DNA of 64,000 nucleotides, taken from assembly GCF_024396695.1 (NCBI RefSeq), contig NZ_CP094359.1, positions 2,201,501-2,265,500 on the forward strand, read 5' to 3'. A program made the position numbers and the translations under genes. Positions 62,245 through 64,000 of the stretch are shown one piece after another. Origin of the DNA: Acidithiobacillus sp. YTS05. Lineage in GTDB: Bacteria > Pseudomonadota > Gammaproteobacteria > Acidithiobacillales > Acidithiobacillaceae. Each line of letters starts with the position of its first letter. Positions within the stretch are counted from its first letter, which is position 1. The notes beneath the pieces were generated by a model. The model was not told where the DNA came from and ran no database searches. It saw only the letters and a list, made by a program, of their open reading frames with translations.

Positions 62245-63097
62245 GGGCAGTCCGAGCTGCCGCCTGGGCCTGCCCCGCGTAGGAACGACCAAAAAGCAGC
62301 CAGTGGTTGAGCAGATGATAGAGTTGGTAGAGGGGACGCCGAACGGCATAGCCAGCGGCATCAAAAGCCGGCATGGCCAGGGCTTGATAACGTTGCCAGA
62401 ACACTGCCGGTGGCTGGGCGAAGAGTTCCAGCATGGCAAGATCCATCTCCCGATCACAGACCGCTACAGCGGGATCGAAAAGCCAGACATCGCCATCGAC
62501 CCCCGCGCCCCAATTCCCTGACCACAGGTCGCCGTGAGTGAGGGAACCTTGCGGGGCATGATTCTGCAGGATCTCGGGCAGAGCCGCCAAAAGATCCGCA
62601 AACAGCCTCGCCTCCTCGCGCTGCAGCTCCATCTGCGCGATTAGGACCTCCAAACGCTGCTCGCGCAAAAACTTCTGCCATTCTGCGGCGCTGGTTCCGT
62701 CCGTTAGGCGATTCTGCTGCCGCGTAGCGCCGAGAAAATTGTCGCGCGGCCAACCGAATTGCGGCCAGGCCGGGCTATGCAGAGCGGCCAGGACACCGCC
62801 CAGGGCGGCCCAGGCAGCATCGTCCTTGTGCGCGAAGGTCAATAACTGCAGGGCCAGGATGGTATCGCCGGACTCCTCCCAGACGCCATAGACGTGGGGC
62901 ACCGGCACGCCCGCCGCCTGCAGGGCGCGTAGGCCGTCGGCTTCGGCTTCCGACTGGGTGCGCCCCTTCCCGATCTTGAGGAAAAGCGCCCGGTCGGCAT
63001 TGTGTGCCCGATACATGCGAAAAAAATCACTCGCCCCACTGGCCTCTACCCGCCAGTCGCCGCACAGCTCTTGCTGCAAGCGACGCTCTACAGACAT
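62225..63097 (-). CDS. Fructosamine kinase family protein
   Basis: 290 residues with the aminoglycoside-phosphotransferase-like kinase fold. Key motifs: N-terminal SDFFRMYRAHN and LFLKIGKG (nucleotide-binding Lys), the catalytic loop LTHGDLWSGNWG (about 188-199) and the metal-binding FDPAVAV (about 206-212). Relatives phosphorylate ketoamines (E. coli YniA; eukaryotic FN3K) to repair glycated proteins. The true substrate here is unknown. It follows purK by three bases on the same strand, a pairing likely to be an operon. Confidence 0.9.
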   Translation of the reverse strand: MSVERRLQQELCGDWRVEASGASDFFRMYRAHNADRALFLKIGKGRTQSEAEADGLRALQAAGVPVPHVYGVWEESGDTILALQLLTFAHKDDAAWAALGGVLAALHSPAWPQFGWPRDNFLGATRQQNRLTDGTSAAEWQKFLREQRLEVLIAQMELQREEARLFADLLAALPEILQNHAPQGSLTHGDLWSGNWGAGVDGDVWLFDPAVAVCDREMDLAMLELFAQPPAVFWQRYQALAMPAFDAAGYAVRRPLYQLYHLLNHWLLFGRSYAGQAQAAARTALSAAGR

Positions 63098-63100
63098 GGT

Positions 63101-64000
63101 CTAGTAGCCACTATCAGCGCCGCACAGCTCCGCCACCGTGCGCAGGGCAGCCGTCCGGCTCTCGGCCAGAATGTTGAGGTGACCCATCTTGCGCCCCGGC
63201 CGCGCCTCACTCTTTCCATAAAGATAGGGCTTTACTTGCGGATGGCAAAGCCAGGCGTTCCAGTCTGGCCCCGCCCCCTGCCACCATTCGCCGAGCAGGT
63301 TCAGCATCGCCACCGGCGAGAGCAGGCGGGTATCGCCCAAAGGTAAGCCGGTCAGGGCTCGTACCTGCTGATCGAACTGGCTGTGCACGCAGGCGTCGAG
63401 GGTATAATGGCCACTATTATGCGGGCGTGGCGCCATCTCGTTGACAAGCAATTCGCCATCCGCGCTGAGGAAAAATTCCACGGCGAGGACACCGACATAC
63501 TCCAGTGCCTCGGCAATGCGCAGGGCCGCGCGCCGCGCCTGTTCCTGATGCGCTTCAGAAAGCTCGCAGGGCACGATGCTGAGGTCCAGAATGCCATGCC
63601 GGTGTCGGTTCTCGGCGATGGGGTAAAAGACCGCCAGGCCATCGCTGCTGCGCGCAAGAATCACCGAAAACTCCTGACGCAGGGCGACCCGCGCTTCCAG
63701 CAACGCCGGACGCTGTCCCAGTTCCTGCCACGCCGTTGCCAAATCGGCGGCAGAGGCTACGGCCACCTGCCCCTTGCCATCGTAGCCATCCTGCGCGGTC
63801 TTGAGGATTGCCGGGAAAGCAAGCTGCGCGGCAGCCGGCAGATCGGCGGCCTGCTCGAGGAGGGCAAAGGGTGCCGTTACCAATCCCAGATCCCGAAAAA
63901 ACGCTTTCTCCAGACGCCGGTCCTGGGCGATGCGCAGGGCTTCTGGACCTGGCCGCAGAGGAAGCCGCTCGGCACAGTAGGCGAGGGTAGAAAGCGGGAT
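63101..64000 (-). CDS. purK: N5-carboxyaminoimidazole ribonucleotide synthase, 5' end cut off
   Basis: ATP-grasp enzyme that carboxylates AIR with bicarbonate in purine synthesis. The frame is open from the right window edge (first full codon at 64000) to TAG at 63101, about 299 residues; some 70-90 N-terminal residues lie outside. Visible are RIAQDRRLEKAFFRDLGLVTAPFA, ILKTAQDGYDGKGQ (ATP loop), EFSVILARS, VNEMAPRPHNSGHYTLDA (active site) and the C-terminal HLNILA. A TTG at 63883 could look like a start, but the conserved sequence continues upstream through it. Confidence 0.94.
   Translation of the reverse strand: MPLSTLAYCAERLPLRPGPEALRIAQDRRLEKAFFRDLGLVTAPFALLEQAADLPAAAQLAFPAILKTAQDGYDGKGQVAVASAADLATAWQELGQRPALLEARVALRQEFSVILARSSDGLAVFYPIAENRHRHGILDLSIVPCELSEAHQEQARRAALRIAEALEYVGVLAVEFFLSADGELLVNEMAPRPHNSGHYTLDACVHSQFDQQVRALTGLPLGDTRLLSPVAMLNLLGEWWQGAGPDWNAWLCHPQVKPYLYGKSEARPGRKMGHLNILAESRTAALRTVAELCGADSGY

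Overview
The window looks like a chromosomal housekeeping region of a Gram-negative proteobacterium with roughly 60% G+C by eye. The gene content fits an Acidithiobacillus-like lineage: a betaproteobacterial-style 14-gene nuo operon followed by a DUF2818 gene, class Ia nrdAB with an ATP-cone-bearing large subunit, metX-metW, metE and a bicarbonate-type SulP carrier. The genus is an inference from content and order, not from a marker gene. I see no prophage, insertion sequence, CRISPR array or rRNA.

Layout. 1-5.6 kb (minus): tRNA-Val, thrS, infC, rpmI, rplT, pheS and the 5' two-thirds of pheT, a translation block. 5.7-20.2 kb (minus): nuoA-N plus DUF2818, the proton-pumping NADH:quinone oxidoreductase; many genes overlap by 1-14 bases, so translation is probably coupled. 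20.2-27.4 kb (minus): tldD, then ftsH, folP, glmM, tpiA, secG and tRNA-Leu(GAG), an order widely conserved upstream of nuo. 27.4-37.6 kb (plus): nrdA-nrdB behind an NrdR-type operator, tRNA-His, metX-metW, a GST-like gene, ubiE and metE. 37.7-45 kb is the least conventional part: a SulP transporter, a minus-strand trio (lipoprotein, Ras-like GTPase, membrane-anchored TPR protein), a glycine-zipper lipoprotein with a small membrane protein, a RlpA-like lipoprotein, a Kch-type potassium channel and a 34-residue membrane peptide. 45-51 kb: PBP2 diverging from an HtrA/DegP protease and a PBP5-type carboxypeptidase, then an APC permease and the only gene-poor stretch (about 490 bp), which holds a fragment of an ABC-exporter gene. 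51.5-54.4 kb: rplU-rpmA-obgE-proB. 54.4-64 kb: a CDF metal exporter, htpX, fur, bamE, a RatA/Coq10-like gene, a PLD-family cardiolipin synthase, smpB, a GT39 glycosyltransferase, a DsbG-like thioredoxin, dsbB, a fructosamine-kinase-family gene and purK (cut by the window end).

Themes are translation, respiration, deoxynucleotide and methionine supply, and envelope building and quality control. Most of the window is ordinary core genome. The points most worth a second look are the infC start (apparently AUC, making the real protein 19 residues longer than the first conventional start gives), a perfect 28-bp palindrome carrying an NrdR box over the nrdA promoter, a RlpA homologue lacking the catalytic His, a His-rich insertion in MetE, the GTPase/TPR/lipoprotein trio, a short membrane peptide beside kch, and an obgE start codon lying directly against a terminator hairpin.
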